The notes: a model not told the origin generated them from the sequence alone. A stretch of 64,000 nt of DNA from Thermogemmatispora aurantia (GCF_008974285.1 NZ_BKZV01000004.1:170752-234751); one strand, 5' to 3'; shown: positions 35,981 to 44,640, counted from the stretch's first letter. Numbers and translations: made by a program.

Positions 35981-36820
35981 ATGCGACAGCAAGTGCAGGG
36001 GGCGATCCTCTGGTTTGACGAGGAAGCCTGCTGTGACGTGCGCCAGGCCGGCGGCAAAGGGGCCAGTCTGGCAACGATGACCGCCCAGGGCCTGCCGGTA
36101 CCGCCGGGCTTCGTCATTCCGGCCTGCGTCCTGGAGCAGTCGGTCGACCGCGAGCGTCTCCTTGCCCTGGCACTGGACCAGCGCCACGCCGAAGCTCAGG
36201 AGCTGGTCCGTCAGGCCGAACCGCCACGCGAGGCCATCGTGGCCGCCTACGAGCGCCTTGCGCCCGGCAATGGCCTGGTAGCCGTGCGCTCCTCGGCCTG
36301 TGCTGAAGATTCCGAAGCGGCCAGCTACGCCGGCCAACAGGAGACCTACCTCAACGTGCGCGGGGCCGAAGAGGTCTGTCGCCGTGTCGTCGACTGCTGG
36401 GCCTCCTTCTTCAGCGAGCGCGCCCTCTTCTACCGCGCGCGCAAAGGCTCGCTGCGCGACCTTGGCATGGCCGTCGTTGTCCAGAAGATGCTTGCCCCCG
36501 AGAAGTCTGGCGTCCTCTTCACGGTTGACCCCGTCAACCGGCGCCGCGACCGCCTGATCATCGAAGCGGTCTTTGGTCTCGGCGAGCAAGTCGTCTCGGG
36601 CGAAGTCACTCCCGACCACTACGTGGTCGATCGCGCCGGCGCCATCAAGCGCGAGCAGATCGTCGGTACACAGCGCGTGCTGGAACCGGAGGAGGTTCGC
36701 CGTCTGACGGAGCTGGGCCTGCACCTGATGGAGCTGTTCGGCGTCCCCCAAGATATCGAGTGGGCCATCGAAAACGGACAACTCTATCTGCTGCAGTCGC
36801 GTCCCATTACCACCCTCTGA
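35981..36820 (+). CDS. ATP-grasp (PPDK N-terminal-like) subunit of the split dikinase
   Basis: 279 residues matching only the nucleotide-binding N-terminal domain of PEP synthase/pyruvate phosphate dikinase: AGGKGASLATM near the N-terminus, VRSSACAEDSEAASYAGQQ (about 107-125), MLAPEKSGVLFTVDP and the closing DIEWAIENGQLYLLQSRPIT. There is no His or PEP domain, so the protein cannot work alone. The partner with the swivelling His is the gene at 32843, two genes upstream. Together they would transfer phosphate from ATP through His to an unidentified acceptor. ATG at 35981 follows GAGAGAGAAGGAG. Confidence 0.85.
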   Translation: MRQQVQGAILWFDEEACCDVRQAGGKGASLATMTAQGLPVPPGFVIPACVLEQSVDRERLLALALDQRHAEAQELVRQAEPPREAIVAAYERLAPGNGLVAVRSSACAEDSEAASYAGQQETYLNVRGAEEVCRRVVDCWASFFSERALFYRARKGSLRDLGMAVVVQKMLAPEKSGVLFTVDPVNRRRDRLIIEAVFGLGEQVVSGEVTPDHYVVDRAGAIKREQIVGTQRVLEPEEVRRLTELGLHLMELFGVPQDIEWAIENGQLYLLQSRPITTL

Positions 36821-37081
36821 GCGGCTGCGCTGCTTCTTCTTTTTCTTCTTCCTTCCTTGCCAGGCTCGCCCGTCCTGCCGCTACGATCCACCGGAAGGTG
36901 AGGCCGGAGTGAGACGGGGCGGGCGAGCGGGTGGGAAGGACAGATAGGTGGGTGGCACTGGACCACCCCGGGCGACGGGCCAGAGCGATGGCGCCTGTCG
37001 CCCGACGCAACGAACGTGCAATGCAAGTGTGCGAGTGAGAGAGCGCGAGAGCTAGCGAGCTAGAAAGAAGCTGGAAGCCTT

Positions 37082-37978
37082 ATGGCCAGACCAATTCCTG
37101 CGTGGCTTGCCCCGACCTCCCTGGAGGAGGCCCTGGAACTGCGCGCCCGCTATGGCGAGGAGGCCACGGTTGTGGCCGGCGGCACCTTTGTCGGCATTCT
37201 GATCAATCAGGGCCTGTTGCAACCCGCTGCCCTGCTCACCCTACGCCAGATAGCGGAACTGGCCTACCTCCGCGTCGAGGATGCCAGTGCCAGCGGCAAG
37301 CCTCTGCTGCGCATCGGCGCCATGACCACTCACCGCGCCCTGGAGCGCTCGCCGCTGGTTCAGCGCGGCTGGCCTGTGCTGGCCAGCACCTTCGCCCTGG
37401 TCGCCAGTCCGCGCGTGCGCAACCAGGCCACCGTCGGCGGAGTCCTGGCCGATGCCGACTATGCCTCTGATCCGCCGGCCCTGCTGCACGCCCTCGGCGC
37501 CAGCGTCGTCGCGCGCAGCCCCCAGGGCCAGCGCCTGATCTCCGTCGAAGAGCTGATTGTCGGCCACTATGAAACCAGCCTGCGCCCCGACGAGCTGCTC
37601 ACCGAAATCCAGGTTCCCGGAGGGATCGAGGGAGCCGTCTACCGTAAATTCCGATCGCGCTCCAGCGAAGACCGCCCCTGCGTGGCCGTCGCCGCCGTGC
37701 GTCGTGAGGGACGCCTGCGCGTCACCGTCGGCGCCGTCGCCGAGCGCCCGCAGTATTTTCCCGAAATCTGCGCTCTGGCCGAGGGCCAGGCGGGCATCGA
37801 TGCGGAGCTGGCGCGCGAGATCGGCGAGCGCTACGCCGCCGCCATCGAGCCGCTCAGCGACGCGCGCGGCTCGGCCCACTACCGCCGGCGCGTCATCGCG
37901 GTCGAGGTGCGCCGAGCGCTAGAAGATCTCCATCAGCAGATCATCGCCACGGGAGGAGGGAGCCAGCGCCATGTCTAG
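37082..37978 (+). CDS. FAD subunit of a xanthine-dehydrogenase-family molybdenum hydroxylase
   Basis: 298 residues, medium subunit (CoxM/CutM type). FAD-binding signatures: VVAGGTFVGI (about 30-39) and TVGGVLADADYASDPPALL (about 118-136), followed by the C-terminal CO-dehydrogenase flavoprotein domain with FRSRSSEDRPCVAVA. It passes electrons from the Fe-S subunit to an acceptor. It is the first of three consecutive subunit genes and overlaps the large subunit by eight bases. The 261-base gap before it shows only a low-complexity purine-rich leader. Confidence 0.9.
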   Translation: MARPIPAWLAPTSLEEALELRARYGEEATVVAGGTFVGILINQGLLQPAALLTLRQIAELAYLRVEDASASGKPLLRIGAMTTHRALERSPLVQRGWPVLASTFALVASPRVRNQATVGGVLADADYASDPPALLHALGASVVARSPQGQRLISVEELIVGHYETSLRPDELLTEIQVPGGIEGAVYRKFRSRSSEDRPCVAVAAVRREGRLRVTVGAVAERPQYFPEICALAEGQAGIDAELAREIGERYAAAIEPLSDARGSAHYRRRVIAVEVRRALEDLHQQIIATGGGSQRHV

Positions 37979-40100
37979 AGCCATGCCTGAGCCAGGCGAG
38001 AACACCCATCGTACTGAACCTGACCCGCGCGTGACCGGGGCCATCCGCTATGCCCAGGATGTCGAGCTGCCTGATATGCTCTATGCCTGCATTGTGCGCT
38101 CGCCCTACGCCCATGCCCGTGTTCTGCGCGTTGACACCTCGTCCTTGCCCGCCGATGTAGTGGCCTTGACTCCCGACGACGTACGCGCTCTCGGCCTCTA
38201 CGGCTGCCAGATCAAAGATCAGCAGGTGCTGGCCGTTGAGCGCGCCCTCTACATTGGCGACCCGGTGGCCGCCGTGGCTGCCGCCAGCCCACGGGCCGCG
38301 CGCGAAGCCGCCGAGCTAATTGAGGTCGACTACGAAGAGCTGCCGGCAGTCTTCGACGCTGTCGAGGCCATGCAGCCGGGCGCGCCCCTGCTTCATGAAG
38401 ATCTGGCCATCTCCGACAACGACGCCGCCTACTTCGGCATGCGCCCCGAGCCGCAGCGCAACGTCTGCCACCACTTTCGCATCCGCCACGGCGACATCGA
38501 GCAGGGCTTTGCCGAGGCCGACGTCATCGTCGAAGAGACCTATCGCACACCCAGCGCCCAGCATGTCCCGATGGAGCCTCATGCCTGTCTGGCGCGCTGG
38601 ACAGCCGACGGGCGCCTGGAGGTCTGGACGGGGACGCAGACGCCCTTTAACCTGCGCATGGACCTGGCCGGCATCTTTGGTCTGCCCCAGGAGCGCATTC
38701 GCATCATCGCCCCGCCGATGGGAGGCGCCTTTGGCTCCAAAACCTTCGTGCGCTACGAGGCCATCGTCGCCTGCCTGGCGCGCAAGGCCGGGCGCCCCGT
38801 CAAGCTCGTCCTGCGGCGTGACGAGGAATGGCTGACCCTCAACCGCCATCCGTCCACCATCCATGTCAAGCTGGGCGCCAGACGCGATGGGACCCTGGTC
38901 GCCAAGCAAGTCACCTGCTGGGCCAACACCGGCGCCTACGCCGACTGCGGCCCCGGCGTCGCCCAGAAGATGGGCTTCGCCTCGCCCGGTCCCTATCGCA
39001 TCCCTCACGTCTGGGTCGACTCCTACTGCGTCTATACCAACCTGCCATCAAACGGCGCCTTCCGCGGCTACGGGGCCACGCAAGCCGTCTGGGCCTCGGA
39101 GCGCACAATGGACCTCCTGGCCGAACGCCTGGGGCTGGACCCGCTGGAGCTGCGCCTCAAGAATGTGCTGGTTGATGGCGATCGCTACTGTACGGGCGAA
39201 GTCATGCACGATGTGCATTTCGCCGACTGCCTCAAGGCGGTAGCCGGGCAGATCGGCTGGCACGAGGGGCGGCGCGGCAAGGGCCTGGCCGTGCTGCTCA
39301 AGGGCATGCAGACGCCGAGCCGGGCCTCAATCGTCGTCGAGGCCAACGATGATGGCAGCTACACGGTCCACTGCGCCACCGCCGAGATGGGCCAGGGGGC
39401 CTGGCGAGCCATCCGCATGCTGGCCGCCGAACAGCTCGGCGTGCCTGTCGAACGTGTGCACTTCCCTGTGCCGGACACCGACATTGTGCCCTACGATACC
39501 CGCACCACCTCCAGCCGCTCGACCTACATGATGGGGCGGGCCCTGGTGGAGGCTGTGCGCCAGCTCAAGGAGAACGGCGAGCTGGGCTACGGCGAGTGCG
39601 TCAACGAGGGCGGCCTCGATCCCGACACGGGCCAGGGCATCGCCTCGACCCACTGGCATCAGGGAGCCGCTGCCGCCGAGGTGCGAGTCGACGAGGAGAC
39701 CGGCAAGCTGGAGGTTGTTCACCTGCACACGGCCATCTACGCCGGGCGCGTCGTCAATCCGCCGGCGGCCCAGCTGCAAAACGAAGGCTCGATGATCATG
39801 GGACTCGGCAGCGCCCTCTTCGAGGAGATCACCTTTGCCGAGGGCCAGGTCACCAACGCCAATCTCTCCGACTACAACATCCCGGCGGCTGATGACCTGC
39901 CGCGCATCACCTATGACCTCATCGAGCGACCCGGCGCCGAGATCCACGGGCTGGGCGAGACCGCCCTACCGCCGGTGCCCGCCGCCATCGGCAACGCCCT
40001 CTTCTCGCTCGGCATCCATGTGCGCGACCTGCCGCTCACGCCCGAACGTGTCCTTGAAGCGAGCGAGCGCCGCCGCGTTCGCAGCGCTGCGCCGGTCTAA
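37971..40100 (+). CDS. Molybdopterin (large) subunit of a xanthine-dehydrogenase-family hydroxylase
   Basis: 709 residues, somewhat shorter than the usual 750-800. The N-terminal a/b hammerhead domain begins TGAIRYAQDVELPDMLYA. Cofactor-contact motifs visible include GGAFGSK (about 245), GAFRGYGATQAVW (about 360) and the C-terminal GLGETALPPVPAAIGNA, whose Glu is the expected catalytic base. The residue pattern does not show the Cys of CO dehydrogenase, so an aromatic or N-heterocycle hydroxylase, aldehyde oxidase or hydroxybenzoyl-CoA-reductase-like role is likelier. An ATG 12 bases further in is an alternative start. MoaC encoded at 43515 fits the need for molybdenum cofactor. Confidence 0.9.
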   Translation: MSRAMPEPGENTHRTEPDPRVTGAIRYAQDVELPDMLYACIVRSPYAHARVLRVDTSSLPADVVALTPDDVRALGLYGCQIKDQQVLAVERALYIGDPVAAVAAASPRAAREAAELIEVDYEELPAVFDAVEAMQPGAPLLHEDLAISDNDAAYFGMRPEPQRNVCHHFRIRHGDIEQGFAEADVIVEETYRTPSAQHVPMEPHACLARWTADGRLEVWTGTQTPFNLRMDLAGIFGLPQERIRIIAPPMGGAFGSKTFVRYEAIVACLARKAGRPVKLVLRRDEEWLTLNRHPSTIHVKLGARRDGTLVAKQVTCWANTGAYADCGPGVAQKMGFASPGPYRIPHVWVDSYCVYTNLPSNGAFRGYGATQAVWASERTMDLLAERLGLDPLELRLKNVLVDGDRYCTGEVMHDVHFADCLKAVAGQIGWHEGRRGKGLAVLLKGMQTPSRASIVVEANDDGSYTVHCATAEMGQGAWRAIRMLAAEQLGVPVERVHFPVPDTDIVPYDTRTTSSRSTYMMGRALVEAVRQLKENGELGYGECVNEGGLDPDTGQGIASTHWHQGAAAAEVRVDEETGKLEVVHLHTAIYAGRVVNPPAAQLQNEGSMIMGLGSALFEEITFAEGQVTNANLSDYNIPAADDLPRITYDLIERPGAEIHGLGETALPPVPAAIGNALFSLGIHVRDLPLTPERVLEASERRRVRSAAPV

Positions 40101-40142
40101 TCTCGACGGAAGGGCAGAAGGAAGAAGGGAAGGAGCGCCATC

Positions 40143-40649
40143 ATGGCAGCAATGGAGATCCATTTCACGCTCAACGGCCAGCCGGTCGCAGTGCAGGCCG
40201 AGCCAGACGAGATGCTGCTGGAGGTCCTGCGGCGCGAGCTGGGCCTGCGCAGCGTACGCGAGACCTGCGGCCTGGGCATCTGCGGCGCCTGTACGGCCTT
40301 GCTCAACGGCCAGCCCATCTCAACCTGTATTCTGCTGGCGCCGCTGGCCGAGGGCTGCGAGATCACCACCGTTGAGGGCCTGGGCGGCCATCATCCCGTC
40401 CAGCGCGCCTTTGAGGAGGTGCAGGCCTTTCAGTGCGGCTACTGCACTCCTGGCATGATTCTGACCATCAAGGCCCTGCTGGAGGAGCAACCAGCGCCAG
40501 ACGAGGAGACGATCAGACGGGCGCTCGGGGGCAATCTCTGCCGCTGTGGCTGCTATCTCAAGATTGTACAGGCCGCCCAGCGCGCCGCGGCCCTGCTGGC
40601 CGAAGAACGGCGGCGTCAGCCGGGGCCTGGAGCCGCCCCTGTCTCGTAA
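40143..40649 (+). CDS. [2Fe-2S] subunit of the molybdenum hydroxylase
   Basis: 168 residues with both clusters intact: the plant-ferredoxin-type cluster Cys42, Cys47, Cys50, Cys62 and the helical-domain cluster Cys98, Cys101, Cys133, Cys135 (QCGYCTPG, NLCRCGCY). It relays electrons from the molybdenum site to FAD. The gene order FAD, molybdopterin, Fe-S is one of several found in this family. GGAAGGAGCG precedes the ATG. Confidence 0.93.
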   Translation: MAAMEIHFTLNGQPVAVQAEPDEMLLEVLRRELGLRSVRETCGLGICGACTALLNGQPISTCILLAPLAEGCEITTVEGLGGHHPVQRAFEEVQAFQCGYCTPGMILTIKALLEEQPAPDEETIRRALGGNLCRCGCYLKIVQAAQRAAALLAEERRRQPGPGAAPVS

Positions 40650-40698
40650 TGCCGCCTCTGTTATCCTTAGTGAGAGAGAGAATCAGGAGTCGCCAACC

Positions 40699-41547
40699 AT
40701 GAAATTTGTGACCTACGATGCGGGCCAGGGACCGCGCGTCGGCCTGCTCGAGGGAGAGCAGATCCTTGATGTGGGCTTCGCGGGCGACATGGTGGCCTTC
40801 ATCGAAGCCGGGGCCCCCATCGCCCGCCGGGAGCCTGTCAGCGGGGCGCGCCTGCTGGCGCCGCTGCGTCCTCGCTCCCTGCGCGACTTTCTGGCCTTTG
40901 AGGGCCACCTCAAGAACGCGATGGGGCGCCTCGGACGACCCATCGCCCCCGAATGGTACACAGTGCCCGCTTACTACAAAGGGCTGCCCGATACGGTCAT
41001 TGGCCCTGACGAAGAGATCCCCTGGCCGGCCTACACCGAGCGCCTCGACCACGAGCTGGAGCTGGCCGCCATCATTGGACGGCGTGGCAAGGATATCCCC
41101 AAAGAGGAGGCCATGCACTACATCTTTGGCTACACCATCTGGAACGACGTGTCGGCCCGCGACGTGCAGACGCGCGAGCTGCCTGTCAACATGGGGCCGT
41201 GCAAGGCCAAGGATTGGGACGGCTCCAACGTGCTGGGACCCTGCATCGTCACCGCCGACGAGATCGATCCGGGCAACCTGCGCATGGTCGTGCGCGTCAA
41301 CGGTGAGGTCTGGGGTGAGGACAACTCGGGCCATATGCACCACACCTTTGCCGACATGATCGCCTACGCCTCCCAGGCCCAGACCCTCTATCCCGGCGAG
41401 GTCTTCGGCTCCGGCACCGCCGCCGGCGGCTCCGGGCTGGAGCTGGATCGCTGGCTGCGCGAGGGCGACGTGGTCGAGCTAGAGATCGAAGGCATCGGCG
41501 TCCTGCGAAACCGCGTTGGCAAAAAACAGCCGCAGAGAGGAGCGTAA
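40699..41547 (+). CDS. Fumarylacetoacetate hydrolase family protein (second copy)
   Basis: 282 residues. Metal ligands Glu119-x-Glu121 (LDHELELAAIIGRRG) and Asp150 (IWNDVSARD), with Lys171 in CKAKDWD. It is a paralogue of the enzyme at 12577 but lacks about 45 residues of its N-terminal region. Likely action is hydrolysis or isomerisation of a ring-opened diketo or oxo-enoic acid late in the pathway. The first codon is fixed by MKFVTYDAG and a nearby GGAG. The frame open to 40546 overlaps the Fe-S gene and is not coding. Confidence 0.88.
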   Translation: MKFVTYDAGQGPRVGLLEGEQILDVGFAGDMVAFIEAGAPIARREPVSGARLLAPLRPRSLRDFLAFEGHLKNAMGRLGRPIAPEWYTVPAYYKGLPDTVIGPDEEIPWPAYTERLDHELELAAIIGRRGKDIPKEEAMHYIFGYTIWNDVSARDVQTRELPVNMGPCKAKDWDGSNVLGPCIVTADEIDPGNLRMVVRVNGEVWGEDNSGHMHHTFADMIAYASQAQTLYPGEVFGSGTAAGGSGLELDRWLREGDVVELEIEGIGVLRNRVGKKQPQRGA

Positions 41548-41555
41548 CACAAGCT

Positions 41556-41843
41556 ATGGCCTACATTGTTGCTGCCTATTGGCGTGCCAAGCCAGGTCAA
41601 GAGGAAACCATCCGTCGCGTCCTGGAGATCATGACTCCCCTGTCGCTCCAGGAACCTGGCTGTCTCTTCTACCAGCCGCATCGCTCGCCCGACGACCCGC
41701 GCCTCTTCTTTATCTATGAGCAATATGCTGACGAGGCGGCCTACGAGGCTCATATGGCCACCCCGCATTTCGAACAGTATGTCAAGGGTGAGGCCATTCC
41801 CAATCTGGAGAGCCGCGAGCGCCACTTTTTCTGGACGCTCTGA
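41556..41843 (+). CDS. ABM-domain (YgiN-like) monooxygenase or quinone-handling protein
   Basis: 95 residues, a single ferredoxin-like antibiotic-biosynthesis-monooxygenase domain: YIVAAYWRAKPGQEETIRRVL, the strand LFYQPHRSPDDPRLFFIYEQYADE and a conserved AHMATPHF helix. Such proteins oxidise quinols without cofactor or bind aromatic intermediates as dimers. It starts eight bases after the FAH gene stop, so it belongs to the same pathway. Confidence 0.85.
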   Translation: MAYIVAAYWRAKPGQEETIRRVLEIMTPLSLQEPGCLFYQPHRSPDDPRLFFIYEQYADEAAYEAHMATPHFEQYVKGEAIPNLESRERHFFWTL

Positions 41844-41977
41844 TCAGTTGCGTCCGCTGCGGAGAGGAAGAAGCGCCCACCTGCAGGCTGGCTTGCCCAT
41901 CTGGTGGGCTGGCCTGCAGCTCACCCCATATATAAGTAATAAGGAATCCATAGAGCAGAACGAAGGCGAGGGAGGCT

Positions 41978-42691
41978 ATGACTAAAATCATCGATTTGAC
42001 GCCGGCGGTCCCCGAGGGCTTCAAGGGACCACCGTCAACCAACATCGGCGTTCACTTCGAGGTACGCACCAAAATCGGTGAAGGGGCTGTGGGCGAGCGG
42101 CCCTACTGGCAGTCGGGCCAGGTGACCATGAGCCTGCATACGGGCTGTCACGTCGAGTCGGCCCTGCACTGCTTCGAGCGCGGCGAGGCCATCGACCAGG
42201 TGGCCCTTGAGCGCGTCATCGGTAGCGCCGTCGTCCTCGATCTGACGCCCGTTGAGGAGCGTATGCTTATCGACGTCCCGCTGCTGGAGCGAGCGGTTGA
42301 GCGCCTGCGCGCTCGCGGGGAAGCGATTCGCCCCGGCGACATCCTGCTCTTGCGCAGTGACTGGGCCCAGCGCGCCATCGGCACGCCCATCTACTTCCCG
42401 CGCTCGCCGGCCCTGACCGAGGCAGCGGCTCGCTGGCTGGTCGCGAAGCAACCCAAGAGCATCGGCTGCGACTTCTTCGAGGAGCCGGCGGCCCGTGAGC
42501 AGGGCTGGACCGCCGATCAGTTCGTGGTCCATCGCACCATTCTCGGGGCGGGCATTCCCCTCATTGAGGGGCTGGTCAACCTGGCGCAGTTGCCGCCGCG
42601 CTGCCAGTTCTTCGCCCCCTTCTACCACTTCGCTGGCATCGACAGCGCCCCGGCGCGCGCCTTCGCCCTCATCGCGGAGGAGCAGCCATGA
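41978..42691 (+). CDS. Cyclase-family hydrolase with a variant metal motif
   Basis: 237 residues of the cyclase/kynurenine formamidase family. The metal motif reads His54-Thr-Gly-Cys-His58-Val-Glu60-Ser-Ala-Leu-His64, where the usual motif is HxGTHxDxPxH; Thr becomes Cys and Asp becomes Glu. The His ligands are kept, so metal binding is still likely, but the geometry may be altered. Further on, FFEEPA (about 168-173) and a C-terminal acidic region are typical. It differs strongly from the first cyclase gene at 35211, so it probably acts on another intermediate. It overlaps the phosphatase gene by ATGA. Confidence 0.82.
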   Translation: MTKIIDLTPAVPEGFKGPPSTNIGVHFEVRTKIGEGAVGERPYWQSGQVTMSLHTGCHVESALHCFERGEAIDQVALERVIGSAVVLDLTPVEERMLIDVPLLERAVERLRARGEAIRPGDILLLRSDWAQRAIGTPIYFPRSPALTEAAARWLVAKQPKSIGCDFFEEPAAREQGWTADQFVVHRTILGAGIPLIEGLVNLAQLPPRCQFFAPFYHFAGIDSAPARAFALIAEEQP

Positions 42692-43431
42692 GTGAGCGGC
42701 CCGCGCCGCTGGTGATCCAGCTTCTGCGTCACGGGCGCGTCGCCTCGCACCGCGGCGATATCCCCATGACCGAGGAGGGCAAGCAAGAGATCGCGCGCCT
42801 GGCGGAAGAGCTGGCCCCGCGCTTGCAGCCCGGCGAAGAGGTGATCATTCTGCACGCTGCGCCCCGGCGCGCCAGCGAGACCGCTCAGGTCCTCTACGAG
42901 GTGCTGAGCCGCACCTGCGCCGCCCGTGCCAGCGAGATGGCCACGTCGGAGCAGCGTATTGTTGTCCACGAGCCGCGGCGTAACGACGCCCTGCGCACGC
43001 CCGACCTCTACCTGGCCGGCACGCGCGTCGAGATGGTCAGTAGCGCCGCCGCCCTGCTGGAGCAGCTGCCACCCGGCTGCAGCCTCAGCGCCGAAGACGT
43101 CGCGCGTCACCCCTTCTGGCAGGGCTTCTGGAGCACGCCCGACCGCATTGGCTACTGGGTCACGCTGGCTGATCCGCCGGGCGAAGACTCCTTGTGCGCA
43201 GCGCGGCGCCTGTGGACCTTCGCGCGCAGTCTGGCCGACGACCCAGCTCGCCAGCCGCGGCGCTACCTCTGCGTCTCCCACTCGCCGCTCCTGCGTGCCT
43301 TCCTGCGCCACTACCTGTTCGACGGTGTCGACCCGGGCGAACCCGAGTATGGGGAGGCCATTGACATCGAAGTCCAGGTGGACGGCACCTTCTGCATCCG
43401 TTATCGCCAGCGCCAGCGCGTCCTGACCTGA
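42688..43431 (+). CDS. Histidine phosphatase (phosphoglycerate-mutase-like) superfamily protein
   Basis: 247 residues. The phosphate pocket is LLRHGRV with His15 as the expected phospho-acceptor; the second His is in YLCVSHSPLLRAF near the C-terminus. Between them is a larger helical cap than in small SixA-type phosphatases. It is the last gene of the operon and is translationally coupled to the cyclase gene. In an operon that starts with a predicted ATP-dependent dikinase, a phosphatase suggests a phosphorylated intermediate that is later dephosphorylated, or product clean-up. Confidence 0.85.
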   Translation: MSERPAPLVIQLLRHGRVASHRGDIPMTEEGKQEIARLAEELAPRLQPGEEVIILHAAPRRASETAQVLYEVLSRTCAARASEMATSEQRIVVHEPRRNDALRTPDLYLAGTRVEMVSSAAALLEQLPPGCSLSAEDVARHPFWQGFWSTPDRIGYWVTLADPPGEDSLCAARRLWTFARSLADDPARQPRRYLCVSHSPLLRAFLRHYLFDGVDPGEPEYGEAIDIEVQVDGTFCIRYRQRQRVLT

Positions 43432-43449
43432 GTGACCAGCAGAGCGGTC

Positions 43450-43492
43450 CGGTCCGGTCTCTCGTCCCTGCCTGGCGGGCAAGACCGGACCG
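43450..43492. terminator. Hairpin between convergent operon end and moaC
   Basis: CGGTCCGGTCT (43450-43460) pairs perfectly with AGACCGGACCG (43482-43492); the loop is 21 bases. It lies between two convergent stop codons and could terminate both transcripts, although no T-run follows. Confidence 0.55.
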
Positions 43493-43514
43493 ACCGCGGT
43501 CCTCGGCCATCCGC

Positions 43515-44036
43515 TCAGGGCGCAAGCGCCTCCGGCTCGGGCGAGAACTCGACCAGGCCGTGCTGGCCTCCGCTCTTGCGCGCCACGTAAGCCTGCTCCA
43601 GCGTAATCGTGTGATCGACCGCCTTGCACATATCGTAGATCGTCAACGCGGCCACCGTCGCCGCCGTCAGCGCCTCCACCTCGACGCCGGTCTTATAGGT
43701 CGTGCGCGCGCTTGTCTCGATCAGGATGAGCCCCTGCTCGCGTTGCAGCTCGAAGGTGACACCGACGTGCGTCAGCGGCAGCGGGTGGCAGAGCGGAATC
43801 AGCTGCGGCGTCGCCTTGGCGGCCATGATGGCAGCGATGCGTGCCACCTCCAAGACGTTGCCCTTGGCGATCTGGTTCTGCTCGATGAGCGCCAGCGTCT
43901 GCGGCTGCAGGCGCACGCGGGCCCGGGCAATGGCCTCGCGCAAAGTCTCCACCTTCTCGCTCACATCGACCATGCGCACATGGCCACCAGCATCCACGTG
44001 ACTCAGCTGAGCGGAGGGTTCCTCTGGCCCAGGCAT
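43515..44036 (-). CDS. moaC: Cyclic pyranopterin monophosphate synthase MoaC
   Basis: 173 residues. MoaC converts the radical-rearranged GTP product to cyclic pyranopterin monophosphate, the first pterin of the molybdenum cofactor. Recognisable segments: SHVDAGGHVRMVDVSEK, KGNVLEVARIAAIMAAK, the LIPLCHPLPLTHV signature and KTGVEVEALTAATVAALTIYDMCKAVD with the catalytic Asp and Lys. About 15 extra residues precede the family core. It is convergent with the molybdenum-hydroxylase operon, so cofactor synthesis is placed beside its user. No moaA is in this window. Confidence 0.95.
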   Translation of the reverse strand: MPGPEEPSAQLSHVDAGGHVRMVDVSEKVETLREAIARARVRLQPQTLALIEQNQIAKGNVLEVARIAAIMAAKATPQLIPLCHPLPLTHVGVTFELQREQGLILIETSARTTYKTGVEVEALTAATVAALTIYDMCKAVDHTITLEQAYVARKSGGQHGLVEFSPEPEALAP

Positions 44037-44640
44037 CGCACAATTCCCCCTTTCGCCTGCCTTCTGCAGGTCTTTCTGTCTGTCCCATTGGCCTGCCGGT
44101 CCAGGTAAGTCGCCGAACCAGGCCGCTCATTCGGTTCTGCCGGCAGTATATCATGACAAGCTGTGGAGAAGCCAGGAGCGCGACGGCACTGCTGACTGCT
44201 GGCCGCGGGCGCCGCGCCCATGATTCTAACGTTCCTCTAACACAATTCCTACAGAACTCTAACGCTTCTCTTGTGTTGTTCTAACGGCGGATGTGGCATC
44301 TAGTATAGGCGGAGAGAACCCAGGACAGGACAACAAGCCAGGAAGAGAGTCACGAAACGGTCGAGGTCGAGTAACGGACGGTGAGCGGCGGTCAGCGCCT
44401 CGTGCCATGCCGTATCGCACTGAGCGGAGTCAGGCCGTCCCCAACCGGCCCGGTGCAGGGACGGATGGAGGGACGGGCGAGATCTGGCCGAAGCGGGCGG
44501 CGGGCCAGGCAGGCGACGAGACTGCGCCAGCCGTCCTTTTGTGAGCCTGCCTCTTCCCCTGGCGGAGTTCGCATCCGATCGATCGACCGACCAACCGACT
44601 GAACGAACGAACAAACGAACAGCGAAGGGAGTGTGTGCGC
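44037..44640. other. Divergent moaC-groES intergenic region
   Basis: No gene is supported. From left to right it holds moaC upstream sequence, four phased TCTAAC repeats (44225-44285), a TAGTAT box (44301-44306) and a long leader ending in a degenerate tetranucleotide tract at about 44577-44622 (GATC, GACC, GAAC units). I see no CIRCE inverted repeat, the usual HrcA operator of groE genes. Confidence 0.6.
44225..44306 (+). promoter_or_regulatory. Four helically phased TCTAAC direct repeats ahead of a -10 box
   Basis: TCTAAC starts at 44225, 44236, 44258 and 44280, spaced 11, 22 and 22 bases, all on one face of the helix. The last repeat lies where a -35 box would be relative to TAGTAT at 44301-44306. 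The arrangement is like the binding sites of OmpR/PhoB-type response regulators. It probably drives groES with a leader of about 330 bases; control of moaC in the other direction is the alternative. Confidence 0.5.

Noticed and set aside
40546..40698. N-terminal extension of the second FAH protein
   Set aside because: It overlaps the Fe-S subunit gene out of frame and lacks the conserved start MKFVTYDAG.
44293..44544. Possible small gene in the groES leader
   Set aside because: Very high Arg/Gly content, overlapping frames on both strands, and no ribosome binding site; better explained as leader sequence.
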